From Adiantum capillus-veneris (taxonomy: Eukaryota > Streptophyta > Polypodiopsida > Polypodiales > Pteridaceae): a DNA stretch of 64,000 bases. Position numbers and translations under genes: made by a program. The stretch is from the NCBI GenBank assembly GCA_014529385.2, contig CM043963.1, positions 2,112,001 to 2,176,000 on the forward strand. The letters run 5' to 3'. Below, in pieces: positions 53,641-63,941 of this stretch (its first letter is position 1; each line of letters opens with the position of its first letter). The notes beneath the pieces are model-generated. The model ran no database searches. It saw only the letters and a list, made by a program, of their open reading frames with translations, and had not been told where the DNA came from.

Positions 53641-54294
53641 TCATTCACTTATGGTTACACATATGTGTGACAATGAGAGACGACAATCTCGTTCTTATCA
53701 ATACTTGTGTTGTTGGCATTGTGGTCACACAGGGCACATTAGATGCCATTGCTTTAGACGTATGAGACAGTAAAGAGGCAGATGCATGGTGCTACTATGA
53801 GGACAGATGCTAGAGAGTATGCATGTGATTGGGCATGTCACTTTTGAGGCTAGCTTGCCTTTAGACTACTTTGTGTCTTGGGATAGCAAATTGTCTATGC
53901 GTTTTCTACTAGAGAGCATGCAGTTTTTCACGTGACGCCACGTCATGATTTTTTTTTTCTCTTTCTCTAGTGGGAGATTTGATTGTGTGCACTTGGCCGA
54001 TAGTTCGGTGTTGCAAGAGACGTTTGTCTGTCTTTGCCCAGTGGTGAATCATACAGGCTACTTCATGTGCGTTATGTTCCTCAGTTGAGATAGAGCTTGA
54101 TCTCAGTGAGACAGTTGGCAGATTTTGGCTGTCAGGTACTGCTTAGAGAGCAGTCTTTCCAAATGCATAGGGGATCATTTGTGATAGCCAGAGGTGCTAG
54201 GAGTGGTTTGGTATACCTTTTGCATATTTCTGACACACGAGACGGTGTAGTCTCTGTGTATTTGCAACCATGTTTGGATCAAGAGACAAGACGT
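53641..54294 (+). pseudogene. R9 nucleocapsid zinc knuckle and protease remnant
   Basis: A classical knuckle Cys-Trp-His-Cys-Gly-His-Thr-Gly-His-Ile-Arg-Cys-His-Cys lies at 53711-53752. Downstream, around 54055-54140, Val-Arg-Tyr-Val-Pro-Gln-Leu and Leu-Ile-Ser-Val-Arg-Gln-Leu-Ala-Asp form the typical end of copia protease. The last frame, 54097-54294, keeps a gag-preintegrase-like stretch. The active site itself is not recognisable. Confidence 0.7.
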
Positions 54295-55416
54295 TGTGAG
54301 CGGGATGGAAATACACACAACGCCTCTATAATGACCCGACACACACTCTTGGGTTGATACACACACACATTATGGGGCACCACTCGGCTTACACAACCAG
54401 CCTGGCCGAGACAGGAAACACACAGACGGAGTGAGAAGAGAGAGATTTCACTCAATACTCACACATACACACTCACACACACACTCTCAATTCATCTCAA
54501 AGGAGGAAAATTACTGTTGTTTAGACTCAATGAAGCTCAGCCCAACACCAATGGGGAAAATAATTTACACAGTATTGAGGAAATACACCAGATACAACCA
54601 CAAAGTTAAGTAGAGGCTTCACTCATCGAAGAAGATTACACAGAAAAACAGCAGAAAATTTGTGAGTAATTTGGCAAAATGGACAGTGCCATTGCGTTCG
54701 GAACGGCCCAAAACCCCAGTCTACAATGTCAAAGTGCTCAAATCCGACCTCAGATGAGCAGTTTAGGGCCAAAAAATGCTCCAAAAACAGCAAAAACACA
54801 CTTGCGGCTGTTCCTTCTCTCTTCTCCACGTTTTTTTCTGGTCTTCTCAGTTTCCACACTTAGCTTTATTAGTTGGACACCCGTGGCCTTTTAGATCACC
54901 TCAAACGGACCCCGAACAGGCTAAAAACTGACCTCGCAGTGCATAGTTGTCACCTTTTTGCATCATCCGCACACCTGGCACTCAATTTTTCTAAATAATG
55001 ATTCCTGCAACCACGTGAAGTGGCCCCAAAAAGTGGTCCTCATGATGACCTTTCTACATAAGTATCACAAGAAAACACCCACGTCGTGTCCATACTTCTC
55101 CGCGTGCAAGTATTGACCCCATTCGCCCTCCTGACGCCACTAGATGCCATCTGACGCACCTGCTTACCTCATGTCGTTGGCCCGCAAATAGCTTCCTCGA
55201 GAAGTTTTACGCGCTACCAACTCCTCCTTATTGTAGAAAAAACACACTGGTACTGATAATAGTGAAAATCGATGCACTATGTACACCCTGTCCTACCTGT
55301 ACACACGTGGGCCCCACGTAACCACCTGGCTATGGAAATTGGGAAATCCTTTATTTGATGCACCATGCATGTATATGTACATATGCACAATCCCTTGCTC
55401 CAAAAAACACCTGACA
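54295..55416 (-). repeat. 3' LTR of R10
   Basis: On the plus strand TGTGAGCGGGATGG to ACCTGACA, matching 61818-62950 with a moderate number of substitutions. A minus-strand polypurine tract (GCTAGGGGATGGGCAAATTA, 55417-55436) lies next to it. Confidence 0.93.
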
Positions 55417-55444
55417 TAATTTGCCCATCCCCTAGCCTGCTAGA

Positions 55445-57922
55445 TCATTCATGATCAACAGCAGCAAAGAGAGATATGAGACTCGCCGCATCACAGGTCT
55501 CCTCATCCCTCACCAACACTGCTTGATCCACAGACAGCTCATCTTGCTCCACCATCATCAATCTAGCATGATACAATTTAAGACGCAATCCATTTACCCT
55601 TGACTTATGTAGAACACCATCCAGGTTAACCAGCTGATATGTGCCATTTGGAAAACACTCCACTACCTTGAAAGGGCCTTCCCACTTAATTTGAAACTTC
55701 TTTTGGAAGGTGTTGTCCAGCTTACTGTTGTAGCGCAAAACCAAGTCATGTTTCTTGATACCCTTACTTTTGACCTTTTCATTTATCTTTGCCAAAGCCT
55801 TATCCTGCATCTGCCCATAATGCTCCAATGCGCTCATCCTATCCAACTGGACCTCTTGTAACTGCAAGAGCCTCTCTTTGAATGCATCACTAGGCGGCCC
55901 AAGCAACTTCTCTAACATCTTGACCACAGGCAATAGTGCTTCCTTTCCATACACCAAATGAAATGGAGTAAACCATGTACCTGTCTTCATCGAAGTACGG
56001 TAAGCCCATAATGCACTAGGCAATTCCAAATCCCAATTCTTTCCTTGGTGCTCTGTCACTTTAGAAAGAATTTGTACCAACTCACCATTGAATCTTTCAT
56101 TTAAGCCATTACACTGCAGGTAATAAGGAGTGGTATGCTGGTGCCTAATCTTCATCTTTGTGCATAAGAAGTCTAGCAGTTTAGCTCTAAATCCTGGCCC
56201 CTTATCTGAAAGTAGCTCTAATGGCACCCCAAACTTGCAACATATTTCATCATACACAAATTTTGCCACATCCTTTGCGGTGATCTGTTTTACTGCTATA
56301 GCCTCTGCCCATCTAGAGAGATAGTCCACTGCTGTCAAGATATAGCTTTTGCCCCTGCTTGTAATAGGTAACGGGCCTATTGCATCAATCCCCCACTTTT
56401 CAAACACATCAAACGCCATAATGGTTTTTCGTAGCTCTGGCTTCAACACTCTCTTCCCAAATGCTTGACACCTATTGCAAGACCTACACCAATGGTGAAC
56501 ATCCTTGTGCAAACTAGGCCATACATACCCCTCTTGCAAAATCTTATGCAAGGTGATCTTTAGAGCAAAATGGCCACCACATGCTCCTTCATGATTCTCT
56601 TCCAACACTCTATAAATCTCCTCTCGCCAAGGTACACGTCTCAACACGAGCTCAGCCCCTTTCATGTATAAGACATCACCAATCAATTTGTACCTGTATG
56701 CTCTACGCTCAAAACCAGACTTCTTAGACTTCTGAATCTCCTTTGGAATGATTCCTGTTAGCAAAAACTCCTCTTCTTGAGCCAAACTTTCCCGGCCATG
56801 ATAAAGAGGTAAAGTGGTCCTCAACACAAATAGCTCCCCAATCATGCCTTGAGCTGCTTCATGTGCCTCTCCATTTAGAGCACGTTCAATGTGTCTAATG
56901 CTCCATGCTTCGAACTTTTTTAACAGGCCTTTAATTCTGAAGCACATTGCCTTCAATGAGGTGTTCTTGCTCTTCCACACACCCAACACTTGCTTCACCA
57001 CTAACAAGGCATCACCTTTTATGCTCAACCTTCGAACCCCATGCTTCAAACAAATGTGTAATCCGGCTTCCAGAGTAGCATATTCAGCCTCATTGTTACT
57101 ATGAGCATCCAATTTGAACCCTCTCTTGCATACTAGCTTCCCCTCTGGATCATAAAGCGCTATACCCCCTGAAGCCGCATCATGGCTCTTTCTGTATGAA
57201 CCTTCAAAGAACAACACAAGTGCATTGCTGATCTGTGGCACTTCTTCAACTACCTTTCTCACCACCTCTTCCTTAACAATAAGGGGATTCTCCTTGTAGG
57301 TCAAAAAATCAGCTAGAGTAGCCCTTGTACTATCTTCCACTAGAAAAGAGAACTCAAATTCTTGCAGCTCAATTACCCATTTCTTGACCACATTTGACAT
57401 GTTAGTGCCATTAATTAATTGTGGCAAAAAGGCATAACTCGTCAAGAAAACAAAAGGTCGTGGTAGAAAGTAATGACGAAATCGTCGACAAGAAAATATT
57501 ATATTGGCCATCACTAGCTCTACTTCCGAGAATTTTCTCTCTGCTACCAGCTTCACACGGCTTGCACAATACACTGGCCTCATATAATGGCTGCCCTTCC
57601 CCTTTTGCAATAGCATGGCTCCAATGGAATCCTCCCCTACTGATGGATTTACATAAAACACTTGCTCCCAATCAGGAGCCTGCATGGCTGACAACCCCCC
57701 TAACACCTCTTTCACCTCTTGAAACACTTCTTCACAGTTGTCATCCCATTGCAATGGATCATGCTTTGCCACTTGTTGTAATGGATAAAGAATCTGAGAA
57801 GACAATGGAATAAACCTTGCCATGTACTTCACTTTGTGTATAAAAGTTGCCAATTGCTTCGTACTCGTAGGTGATGGAAGAAGAATAATAGACTGAACCT
57901 TTTCTGGATCAGCCTCAATGCC
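55445..57922 (-). CDS. R10 pol: RNase H, archaeal-type RNase H, integrase
   Basis: An open segment of about 800 codons that reads on from RT; its first codon is not a real start. The first RNase H (about residues 50-190) is degenerate: Tyr-Val-Asn-Pro at the first catalytic Asp and Thr-Ser-Tyr where Thr-Asp-His is usual. The second (about 215-345) has Phe-Phe-Glu-Gly-Ser-Tyr-Arg with Glu for the first Asp, intact Asn-Asn-Glu-Ala-Glu-Tyr and Lys-Gly-Asp-Ala. Integrase follows with the zinc site (His...His, Cys-Arg-Ser-Cys-Asn-Arg-Cys), Trp-Gly-Ile-Asp-Ala-Ile-Gly-Pro, Leu-Ser-Asp-Lys-Gly-Pro-Gly-Phe and Asn-Glu-Arg-Phe-Asn-Gly-Glu, then a GPF-like tail. It acts in cDNA synthesis and insertion. 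Confidence 0.93.
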   Translation of the reverse strand, partial: GIEADPEKVQSIILLPSPTSTKQLATFIHKVKYMARFIPLSSQILYPLQQVAKHDPLQWDDNCEEVFQEVKEVLGGLSAMQAPDWEQVFYVNPSVGEDSIGAMLLQKGKGSHYMRPVYCASRVKLVAERKFSEVELVMANIIFSCRRFRHYFLPRPFVFLTSYAFLPQLINGTNMSNVVKKWVIELQEFEFSFLVEDSTRATLADFLTYKENPLIVKEEVVRKVVEEVPQISNALVLFFEGSYRKSHDAASGGIALYDPEGKLVCKRGFKLDAHSNNEAEYATLEAGLHICLKHGVRRLSIKGDALLVVKQVLGVWKSKNTSLKAMCFRIKGLLKKFEAWSIRHIERALNGEAHEAAQGMIGELFVLRTTLPLYHGRESLAQEEEFLLTGIIPKEIQKSKKSGFERRAYRYKLIGDVLYMKGAELVLRRVPWREEIYRVLEENHEGACGGHFALKITLHKILQEGYVWPSLHKDVHHWCRSCNRCQAFGKRVLKPELRKTIMAFDVFEKWGIDAIGPLPITSRGKSYILTAVDYLSRWAEAIAVKQITAKDVAKFVYDEICCKFGVPLELLSDKGPGFRAKLLDFLCTKMKIRHQHTTPYYLQCNGLNERFNGELVQILSKVTEHQGKNWDLELPSALWAYRTSMKTGTWFTPFHLVYGKEALLPVVKMLEKLLGPPSDAFKERLLQLQEVQLDRMSALEHYGQMQDKALAKINEKVKSKGIKKHDLVLRYNSKLDNTFQKKFQIKWEGPFKVVECFPNGTYQLVNLDGVLHKSRVNGLRLKLYHARLMMVEQDELSVDQAVLVRDEETCDAASLISLFAAVDHE

Positions 57923-57925
57923 ATT

Positions 57926-58309
57926 TTATGACACCATATGGCCCAATAACTTCACCCTTGGTTGTGCTAGATGACATTTCTTTGGATTTAGTTGTCCTCC
58001 ACATTCATCATATCGAGCCAGTACCATCTGCAGCTTCTCATGGTGTTCAACCCTACTGCTATAAACACAGAAGTCATCCATAAAAGCTTTAACACAACTA
58101 CCAATGAATGGTTCCAACACCCAATTTGCTCTCTCTTGATAGAAGGAAGGTCCATTTGACAACCCAAATGGCAATAATGTGTACCAATAGCAGCCCCATG
58201 GCGTAATAAAAGTGATCTTTGTGCGGTCTTTAAGAGCAATCTTCAATTGAAAATAGCCTGAAAAACCATCACACACATTGTACCTCTCATAACCTGCCAC
58301 TGAATCCAA
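57926..58309 (-). pseudogene. R10 reverse transcriptase palm
   Basis: Lies between two single stops (58310-58312 and about 57926) in the same frame as its neighbours. It holds Asp-Gly-Phe-Ser-Gly-Tyr-Phe-Gln, Leu-Pro-Phe-Gly-Leu-Ser-Asn-Gly-Pro-Ser-Phe-Tyr and the catalytic Phe-Met-Asp-Asp-Phe with both Asp. Two point changes therefore separate this copy from an uninterrupted RT. Confidence 0.9.
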
Positions 58310-58312
58310 GAT

Positions 58313-59413
58313 CTAATCGATGAATGGAAGAGGATATGGGTTCTTCTTAGTGGCTGCGTTTAAGGGTTTAAAATCTACACAAATTCTCCACTTCCCATCC
58401 TTCTTTGGACTGACTACAACTGGACTCACCCATTCTGTGGTCTCCACAGGGACTAGGAACCCTGCCTTCAACAACTTGTCCACCTCTTCTCGCAAGGCTT
58501 CCATTTGCTCTTGACCCATCCTTCTTAGCCTTTGCCGCACTGGCTTAGCACCTTCTTTCAACTCTATATGCATCTCTTCGCCCTTGAACCCTCTGATCTC
58601 TTCATATGAAGTAATGAAAAAATCAGGAAAACTAGCCAGCATGTGCAAATATATATCCTTCTCCATAGCTGAGAGGTCCCCACTGATCATTTGTGTCATC
58701 AATTCCTCCTTCTTTGACAACTCAACTTTGGTTTGCATCAGCCCTTCAATCACTTCATAAGGCCCTTCACTTTCATCTTCAACCTCATTCGCAAATGCAA
58801 CTAAACCAAACTCCTGGATTTCTTTGTCCATCAAAAGAAATGCAACATCAGCATCCTCATCACTGCTGGTAGTGCTATCACTGTCCTCATCTGTCACCGT
58901 GGAAGAGTCTTCATCACTAGACTCATCCTCATCTTCATAAAGCTCCTCTAATCGTTTCCTTGTGTCCATATTATAAAGCTTCTTGGTACCTGTCTTTCCA
59001 TAGAGGCTAATCGTACCATGTTGCCAATCTTGAACAGCTCCCATTACACGTAACCATGGTCTGCCCAGTATAATAGGATATGCTCCCAACCCTGCTGGCA
59101 TCACATGAAAATCAACCACTGCCTTTGCATCATATGCCTCCACTTCTAAGCTCTTTACAACACCCAAGCATTTTACTTTTTGATGGTTTGCCAATCTGAT
59201 CCGAAAACCTGACACCCCAGCCACTGTGAGACCCATCTTCTCAACGCATGAGTGTGTTATAACGCATATTTGGGCTCCGCCATCCACATAACCTTGTCCC
59301 AAATTTTTTCTTTTATGCCACACATCTACTATTGGACAAATGTCTGGTAGCTCATCCATTGCCAACACCTTTACTGAACCTCTCTCTGGCTCTTTCTCCA
59401 TTGGGTTAACCAT
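58313..59413 (-). CDS. R10 protease and RT N-terminus
   Basis: Starts at ATG 59413. Retropepsin with Tyr-Val-Asp-Gly-Gly-Ala (Asp-Gly-Gly as in R2 and R4) and Ile-Ile-Leu-Gly-Arg-Pro-Trp-Leu lies in the first 130 residues. A strongly acidic Ser/Asp/Glu linker (about 160-200) and the RT fingers (Val-Val-Ser-Pro-Lys-Lys-Asp-Gly-Lys-Trp-Arg-Ile-Cys-Val-Asp, Asn-Pro-Tyr-Pro-Leu-Pro) follow up to the stop. Confidence 0.9.
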   Translation of the reverse strand: MVNPMEKEPERGSVKVLAMDELPDICPIVDVWHKRKNLGQGYVDGGAQICVITHSCVEKMGLTVAGVSGFRIRLANHQKVKCLGVVKSLEVEAYDAKAVVDFHVMPAGLGAYPIILGRPWLRVMGAVQDWQHGTISLYGKTGTKKLYNMDTRKRLEELYEDEDESSDEDSSTVTDEDSDSTTSSDEDADVAFLLMDKEIQEFGLVAFANEVEDESEGPYEVIEGLMQTKVELSKKEELMTQMISGDLSAMEKDIYLHMLASFPDFFITSYEEIRGFKGEEMHIELKEGAKPVRQRLRRMGQEQMEALREEVDKLLKAGFLVPVETTEWVSPVVVSPKKDGKWRICVDFKPLNAATKKNPYPLPFID

Positions 59414-59422
59414 CCTCTTCCA

Positions 59423-60779
59423 CTATCGCTTTAGCTTAGGCACCATCTCTATAAGCTGCCCAAAAGTAACATCTGCCTTCCTTCTCATCAGATCCTCCTT
59501 CAAGTCATAGCTTAATTGCCCATCCCCTAGTGGAAAATCTGAAACATGAAACTTTCGACGAGCTCTCCTTTTCCTCTTGGCCTTGACATCCTCGCCTTCA
59601 TGGATCTTTCCTTTCTTCTTACTAGGACCTAGGGCACTTCTTCCTTCCTTATCCTCTGTGGTCCTCTTCCCAATGGGCATCACTAATGTATCCTCTAGCT
59701 TTGATGCCTTCTCCAAGGTGACTACACTTAGCACTTTTGTCTTTCCCTTTTCCTCTTGGGTTAATCCACTGGTTCCTTCATCTCTCTTAATTTCGATGCC
59801 ATAATCATTTGACCTAGTTAACACCTGTCTTGGCAATGAATACATGTCTCCCGCCATCCTTGGTGGCTTATCACATTGCGGGCTGATGTTACCCAACTCT
59901 CCACAATTGTAACATGTGGGTGTCTACCTCCAAAACCTACCATTGCTTTGTCCAACACCATTCCTAGGCCTTTCTTCACCTCCTGGCTGATTTGCAAACC
60001 TCCCTCAACCTCGATTATTTCCCACTTGACCTAGCATGTTTAGGCTGAGATTCTTCATCAAATCTACCATTTGCCTCATTTCTTGCCTTAGTCCCATCAT
60101 CTTGCACTGTTGTAGTGACCACTGCTGGCATAACGTGAGTAGTAACAGGAACCACTGGTTTGTGATGAACCCCTGGCATGCGACCTTGTAAAGAGTCCAT
60201 ACGCTGAAATTCAGACCTCATGGGCAAAGACTCCACCCCTAACTAGCTCATTTTCCTCAGCTTCCACTCTTTGTTCCTTCCTACCTCTAGTGCATCTTCA
60301 TATGTCCTAGGCTTCTTTAGCTCCACTCTCCAACGTATATTCTCCCAAAGACCAGCTAAGAACCTGTCCTTCTTCATCATGTTAGGCGGGGGTACCTGTG
60401 GTGCTAAGGCCTTGCACATTTGCTCCCATGCCAATGAAAACTTACGTATGTACGCATCTACTGGCTCACCTTCCTTTTGCACCAAAGCCTGTACTTCTTG
60501 CCACACTTTGTCAGGATCTTCTATCTTCACAAACTCCACTTCCAACCCATGTCGTAGATTGTCCCAACTCAATCTTACAGGTGGATCCGCTACACGCAAC
60601 TCCTCTTCAAATGCTTTGGATCAAACTCGTGCATCACTCTTCAAACAAATTTGGAGAACACGTAACATCTGTGCAAGGTCATGAATCTGGTTGCTAATGC
60701 AGGCAACCTCCATCTTTTCCAGAAAGTCTTCCACATCTTCATCACTTCTTCCATGAAACTCCGGATAAGAGAAAGCCAT
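59423..60779 (-). pseudogene. R10 gag
   Basis: The first ATG, at 60779, opens Met-Ala-Phe-Ser-Tyr-Pro-Glu-Phe-His-Gly, a usual gag start. Stops at about 60620, 60240 and 60012 and a shift break it. The core (60599-60243) has Glu-Pro-Val-Asp-Ala-Tyr-Ile-Arg-Lys-Phe and Phe-Leu-Ala-Gly-Leu. The zinc knuckle at about 59875-59920 reads Cys-Tyr-Asn-Cys-Gly-Glu-Leu-Gly-Asn...Cys, with Asn for the metal-binding His. The last frame (59896-59423) is basic, with Arg-Lys-Arg-Arg-Ala-Arg-Arg. Confidence 0.85.
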
Positions 60780-61796
60780 GGCTACCCAAGTTTCAATGCT
60801 TTGAGAACCCCTTTGAATACACGTGCAAGAACCCAAAACTTTTACTGACTCAATTCCCAGAAACTTCAATGGAGCTCAACTTTAGATAAGGACAAACACA
60901 TGCACATCAAATGAGTTTTCATAGTTGATCATCGGAATTACAACAAGCAAAGGACATTCCAGGATCTCTCTTAATCTTCTTGGCCCGAACATAAAGACTA
61001 TGCGCTACTGGAAAAAAATCTTCCTGGACACATGAACATTTATCTTGATTCTTTGAGTTAAATGAAATGGAGTGAATTGAGGGCCATTTTGATCATTCAT
61101 TAAAGCCAACCATGAAGCTCCCAAGAAGGCACACTTGACTTAACCTCTGATTTTGCCAAAATTTCAGCAGCATAACAGCATAAATGGCTCAAAAGACCAA
61201 AAAACCAGCCATCATAACTTGGAAAACTTTTGGCAGAGTTTCCCCAGAAATAGAGTAGTAGGAACCCAAAATATAGACTGTATATGTATGCATAAACTAT
61301 CAACAATAGAACCCGAGCATCAAGTAGGACTCACTAGTACATAGCCTATGGCGAGGTCACAAAAAGGGTGCTCCAGCTACCTGTATCACCGAAAGGATCT
61401 CTACATTTGAGAATCCCCCAGCTCAATAAAAACCTCATGCTATCGACCCTCACACGAAGGCTAATGCAAATCGCGTATAGTCAAGTCTCAGAAATGACTA
61501 TCTTCCAGACCAAGTCTCAGAAATGGCTGGGACTGCCAAATACAACCAAGTATGGCTCCACAAATGCGTACAATGGCAGTTTCCACAAGTAACGTACAAT
61601 CCAACAGACAATGCACTCAAATAGGCGCCAAGTGATGCATACCCACAACAATTGCAAGTGACATCACTGCTAGTATATCACTGTACTCCAGCTACTTGTA
61701 CGTGTGTGAATCACTTGTACCTATACCTATCCCTGTAACCTGTAACCTGTATCTCGAAGCTTGAAGCTCGAAGCAGAAGGTACTCGAAGAAGATCC
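60780..61796 (-). other. R10 leader
   Basis: About 1 kb between gag and the primer site. The open frames are short and unrelated to known domains. A short repeat CCTGTAA occurs near 61734-61750. Nothing else is seen. Confidence 0.6.
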
Positions 61797-61811
61797 TCCG
61801 TGGGGGCACCA
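61797..61811 (-). other. Primer-binding site of R10
   Basis: On the minus strand TGGTGCCCCCACGGA begins a few bases after the LTR end (61818). The TGG start and position fit. I do not assign the tRNA. Confidence 0.6.
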
Positions 61812-61817
61812 AAAGAA

Positions 61818-62950
61818 TGTGAGCGGGATGGAAACACACACAAAACCTCTATAATGACCCGACACACACTCTTGGGATGATACACACACACATTATGGGG
61901 CACCACTCGGCTTACACAACCAGCCTGGCCGAGACAGGAAACACACAGACGGAGTGAGAAGAGAGAGATTTCACTCAATACTCACACATACACACTCACA
62001 CACACACTCTCAATTCAGCTCAAAGGAGACAAATTGCTGTTGTTTAGACTCAATGAAGCTCAGCTCAACACCAATGGGGCAAATAGTTTACACAGTATTG
62101 AGGAAATACACCAGATACAACCACAAAGTTAAGCAGAGGCTTCACTCATCGGAGAAGATTACATAGAAAAACAGCAGAAAATCTGTGAGAAATTTGGAAA
62201 AATGGACAGCGCCATTGCGTCCAGAACAGCCCAAAACCCCAGCCTACAATGTCAAAGTGCTCAAATCCGACCTCGGATGAGCAGTTTAGGGCCAAAAAAT
62301 GCTCCAAAAACAGCAAAAACACACTTGCGGTTGTTCCTCCTCTCTTCTCCACGTTTTTTTCTGGTCTTCTCTCTGGTTTTTCAGTTCCCACACTTAGCTT
62401 TATTAGTTGGACACCCGTGGCCTTTTAGATCACCTCAAACGGACCCCGAACAGGCCAAAAACTGACCTCGCAGTGCATAGTTGTCACCTTTTTGCATCAT
62501 CCGCACACCTGGCACTCAGTTTTTCCAAATAATGCATCCCGCAACCACGTGCAGTGGCCCCAAAAGGTGGTCCTCATGATGAAATTTCTGCATAAGTATC
62601 ACAAGAAAACACCCACGTCGTGTCCATACTTCTCCGCGTGCAAGTATTGACCCCATTCGCCCTCCTGACGCCACTAGATGCCATTTGACGCACCTGCTTA
62701 CCTCATGTCGTCGGTCCACAGATAGCTTCCTCGAGAAGTTTTATGCGCTACCAACTCCTCCTTATTGTAGAAAAAACACACTGGTACTGATAATAGTGAA
62801 AATCGTTGCACTATGTACACCCTGTCCTACCTGTACACACGTGGGCCCCACGTAACCACCTGGCTATGGAAATTGGGCAATCCTTTATTTGATGCACCAT
62901 CCATGTATATGTACATATGCGCAATCCCTTGCTCCAAAAAACTCGTGACA
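61818..62950 (-). repeat. 5' LTR of R10
   Basis: Pairs with 54295-55416. Ends GTGACA on the plus strand before ACGT. No conserved reading frame. Confidence 0.93.
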
Positions 62951-62987
62951 ACGTGTCTCTTTTGTGGATGTACTGCATGGAGAGTAG

Positions 62988-63569
62988 GTTGTTCATTTGT
63001 CATGTGGCGATGTTCATGAAAACATTGGTATCTCTGGGGATGCACAACTTTGTCAATCATCAGTTGAGGTGAAATCAATTGATCCAGATATTGATGCATT
63101 GTTCTATGATGTGTTTGATACATTTAAAGGCAACAGTGTCCTTCAGACAACTATGTGTAATTGCAATGGTGCTGATTTTTTGGTTTTGCAGTCATTCTTA
63201 GCAGATATGCCTTTGCCAGACGATGTTGACATGGTGATGCATAGTCAAGTGGTTCCTGATGAGGATGCATATATCACTGAGGTTTCTGACAGGGATACGT
63301 TGGCACACATAGTGTATGTTCCATTGGATTTTGGGTCTCTCATGTCTGACCTTTTGGTCTCGAGACCTAATCTTGCTTATGCAATTGGTGCATTTGCAGT
63401 GGGAGTTGTCAGTCCTACAATGACTGACATTGGCATTGTGCATTGTGGAGCCATGCAAGTCATCACTCGATACCTACATCAAGAGTGTCATTGTGGCTCT
63501 AGCCCTAGTTCTATGCATGTTGCATCTACACTAGAGCGTGTTTGGAGTGAGCCAGTGGACATAGGTTGA
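62988..63569 (+). CDS. R9 C-terminal ORF with RT/RNase H border remnant
   Basis: Open for 194 codons after a stop at 62985-62987, with no ATG at the start of the frame. The first 115 residues (acidic, with Asp-Ile-Asp-Ala-Leu-Phe-Tyr-Asp and Pro-Leu-Pro-Asp-Asp-Val-Asp) match no domain I know. Then Ser-Arg-Pro-Asn-Leu-Ala-Tyr-Ala-Ile-Gly and Met-Gln-Val-Ile-Thr-Arg-Tyr-Leu recall the copia segment between RT and RNase H. It lacks Tyr-Val-Asp-Asp and the RNase H acids. It may be a rearranged remnant or a replaced coding module. The real start lies upstream of R10 or is gone. Confidence 0.5.
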   Translation, partial: VVHLSCGDVHENIGISGDAQLCQSSVEVKSIDPDIDALFYDVFDTFKGNSVLQTTMCNCNGADFLVLQSFLADMPLPDDVDMVMHSQVVPDEDAYITEVSDRDTLAHIVYVPLDFGSLMSDLLVSRPNLAYAIGAFAVGVVSPTMTDIGIVHCGAMQVITRYLHQECHCGSSPSSMHVASTLERVWSEPVDIG

Positions 63570-63643
63570 GAGTCATCTTCTCTCACCTCTTGTATATACT
63601 AGTTGTAGGCTAGTCTTCTTGCCACTTATCGTCACACAACCTT

Positions 63644-63826
63644 TAGTGGGAGAATGTTTGATACAGGCAGTGTGCCTCACCGTGATTTGCCCATGTCCGT
63701 CGGCCAGTGTTCGGCCGCCCACATTTATCTTCTTATTCTTTATACATACAAAGAATAAGGAGATCTCACTCATTCTTGCACTCTGCTCATACAGTGAGAT
63801 TTTGGAAGCTCCACCCACATCCTATT

Positions 63827-63881
<55 letters not shown>

Positions 63882-63936
63882 CCCCCCCCCCCCCCCTTCT
63901 CACTCTCTTCACACACACCGTATTCATGCACACACA
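63644..63936 (+). repeat. R9 polypurine tract and 3' LTR
   Basis: AGTGGGAGAA precedes the LTR start TGTTTGATACAGG at 63655. The LTR carries a long CT run followed by 18 C (about 63831-63896) that the 5' LTR lacks. The end CACACACA is at 63936. Confidence 0.88.
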
Positions 63937-63941
63937 TGCCC

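Larger units (their letters stand above)
54295..62950 (-). mobile_element. R10, Tat-type Ty3/gypsy element with dual RNase H
   Basis: 8,656 bp, LTRs of 1,122 and 1,133 bp, with ACGT on both sides (54291-54294, 62951-62954). Minus-strand order: 5' LTR (right), primer site, leader, gag, protease, RT, RNase H, a second archaeal-type RNase H, integrase, polypurine tract, 3' LTR. A second RNase H between the first and integrase is the hallmark of plant Tat elements. Pol is close to open, with stops only at 58310-58312 and about 57926; gag has more damage. Confidence 0.95.
51777..63936 (+). mobile_element. R9, copia-type element without integrase and most of RT
   Basis: LTRs 51777-52001 and 63655-63936. 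Flanks TTCCC (51772-51776) and TGCCC (63937-63941) match at four of five bases, and R8 RT resumes after them. A Met-type primer site (TGGTATTAGAGG) follows the 5' LTR. Inside are a long leader, a zinc knuckle, a protease remnant, the R10 insertion and then a frame ending in the RT-RNase H border. Integrase and the RT core are absent on both sides of R10, so the element was already non-autonomous. Confidence 0.85.

Noticed and set aside
53160-53765. Overlapping frames rich in Phe, Leu and Val as membrane proteins
   Set aside because: Three phases overlap in T-rich DNA within the R9 leader; none has a conserved motif or a convincing start.
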